NCBI RefSeq assembly: GCF_003605475.1
Contig: NZ_RAHX01000001.1
Coordinates: 1,736,001 to 1,800,000 of the forward strand
Length of the DNA: 64,000 nucleotides
Reading direction: 5' to 3'
Source: Aurantiacibacter aquimixticola
GTDB lineage: Bacteria > Pseudomonadota > Alphaproteobacteria > Sphingomonadales > Sphingomonadaceae
Notes under the pieces: model-generated
What the model saw: only the letters and a program-made list of their open reading frames with translations
Database searches by the model: none
Told to the model about the DNA's origin: nothing
In this document: in pieces, positions 63,254 through 64,000 of the stretch
How positions within the stretch are numbered: position 1 is the stretch's first letter
Layout of the letters: each line of letters starts with the position of its first letter
Made by a program: the position numbers and the translations under genes

Positions 63254-64000
63254 CTACACAATACCAGCGTAGAATTCGCGCGACAGACCGGCTGCAAGAC
63301 GCGCTGAGTCGTTGAACGGAGGCTTCAAGGAGCCTCTGAAATACCGCTTCACCAACAGTTTCCATTGGATTTCCGGGGTTTTTCCGGTTCCCGCGCAGTA
63401 CGCGGCGAAATGCCTTGACCCCGCAAGGACGTGACGGATTTCGTCGTCAAGGATGCGCCGCAGGATCGCCGCGCCGCGCGAATCGCCCTGTCGCTCGACC
63501 CGCGCAAGCGTCGCAGGCGTGACATCGAGACCGCGCGCCTCCAGCACCAAGGGCACCACAGCGAGGCGCGCGCCGACATCGTGTGCGGTGTCGCTGGCCG
63601 ACTGCCAAAGCCCGTCATGGACCGGCAGGTCGCCATATTGTGCGTCCATCGTCGAAAGGTGGCGCTCGATCAGCGCGAAGTGCATCGCCTCATCAGCCGC
63701 CACCGCGAGGAAATCGGCGATAAAGGCTTCGCCCATCTCCTCGCCGAAACGCCCGACGATATCGAGTGCCAGGTCGATCGCGACGAATTCGATATGCGCG
63801 AGGCTATGCCAGAGGGCGATCCGGGTCTTCGCAGACCCGCCTTTGCCGCGCCTGGGCATCTGCGCGGGTGGCAGAACCTCCAGTCCGGCGGGCCAGTTGG
63901 GCCTGTCAGGCACGGTGACGGAGAACCGGCTTGCCAGCTTGCCCGTCCTCCACCCCCGCACGAGCGCGCGCGTCCGCATGACCTTGGCGCGCTTGTCTCC
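63254..64000 (-). CDS. DUF455 ferritin-like protein (5' end outside the window)
   Basis: At least 248 residues; the frame stays open to the right edge, and family members start earlier than the ATG at 63979, so the start is missing. LWHSLAHIEFVAIDLALDIV and ADEAMHFALIERHL give the two Glu/His helices of a di-metal ferritin-like site, then a second pair DDEIRHVLAG. The family is of unknown function, possibly a di-iron oxygenase of tRNA or small molecules. Confidence 0.87.
   Translation of the reverse strand, partial: GDKRAKVMRTRALVRGWRTGKLASRFSVTVPDRPNWPAGLEVLPPAQMPRRGKGGSAKTRIALWHSLAHIEFVAIDLALDIVGRFGEEMGEAFIADFLAVAADEAMHFALIERHLSTMDAQYGDLPVHDGLWQSASDTAHDVGARLAVVPLVLEARGLDVTPATLARVERQGDSRGAAILRRILDDEIRHVLAGSRHFAAYCAGTGKTPEIQWKLLVKRYFRGSLKPPFNDSARLAAGLSREFYAGIV

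Noticed and set aside
1-64000. CRISPR array, insertion sequence, transposase or integrase
   Set aside because: No regularly spaced direct repeats and no transposase or integrase translation was seen.

Overview
This window is GC-rich, densely packed chromosomal DNA of an alphaproteobacterium. The set of families points to Sphingomonadales, most likely an Erythrobacteraceae-type organism: exosortase-A-associated glycosylation genes, LptC/LptA/LptE, a DUF3576 lipoprotein beside leuS, RHH_4 and DUF455 proteins, and PHA metabolism. This placement is inference from gene content; no rRNA or tRNA gene was seen.

Layout. 1-8270: start of a secreted protein, an ABC exporter, intracellular PHA depolymerase, a DUF4126 membrane protein, an exosortase-A-type O-glycosylation ligase with a 52-aa membrane ORF, its glycosyltransferase, and an acidic membrane protein. 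8463-18032: housekeeping genes (gltB-gltD split by a folded palindromic repeat, a short DksA/TraR zinc finger, ung, an RNase D-like exonuclease, lptC-lptA). 18029-20388: an O-antigen ligase-like protein and a small Asp-rich membrane protein. 20572-26216: a RiPP (peptide-modification) island. 26304-50760 plus 50761-52215: a large exopolysaccharide/capsule locus with dTDP-rhamnose synthesis (rfbACDB), pyruvyl transferase, FrhB-like protein, flippase, polymerase, FkbM methyltransferase, acyltransferase, fucosyltransferase-like and GT2 enzymes, Wzc/Wza export, a PssD-PssE fusion, uronate dehydrogenase, GDP-fucose synthase and the initiating phosphotransferase. Two gene-transfer-agent head-spike-like genes lie inside it (35643-38980). 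52318-64000: the holA/lptE/leuS/DUF3576 block, phbB, a desaturase, galU, an M23 peptidase and a DUF455 protein cut by the window end.

The best candidate for an undescribed system is the RiPP island. Its small gene (22482-22838) encodes a lasso-type leader (Y-x2-P-x-L, Thr at -2) and a short Gly-rich core with Asp at ring position 8, fused directly to a peptidase-S74 self-cleaving domain. Flanking genes encode a lasso-cyclase-like asparagine synthetase lacking the glutaminase Cys, a PRMT-like methyltransferase with a possible RRE-like tail, an HPr-kinase-like enzyme, a PqqD-type RRE protein and a NTP_transf_5 protein. No B2 transglutaminase-like leader protease or dedicated transporter is present, so the S74 domain may do the processing at the C-terminal side.

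The second notable point is the placement of GTA head-spike-like genes, whose homologues bind capsule, within the capsule locus itself. Start codons were chosen from ribosome-binding sites, overlaps and family length, and several are GTG or TTG.
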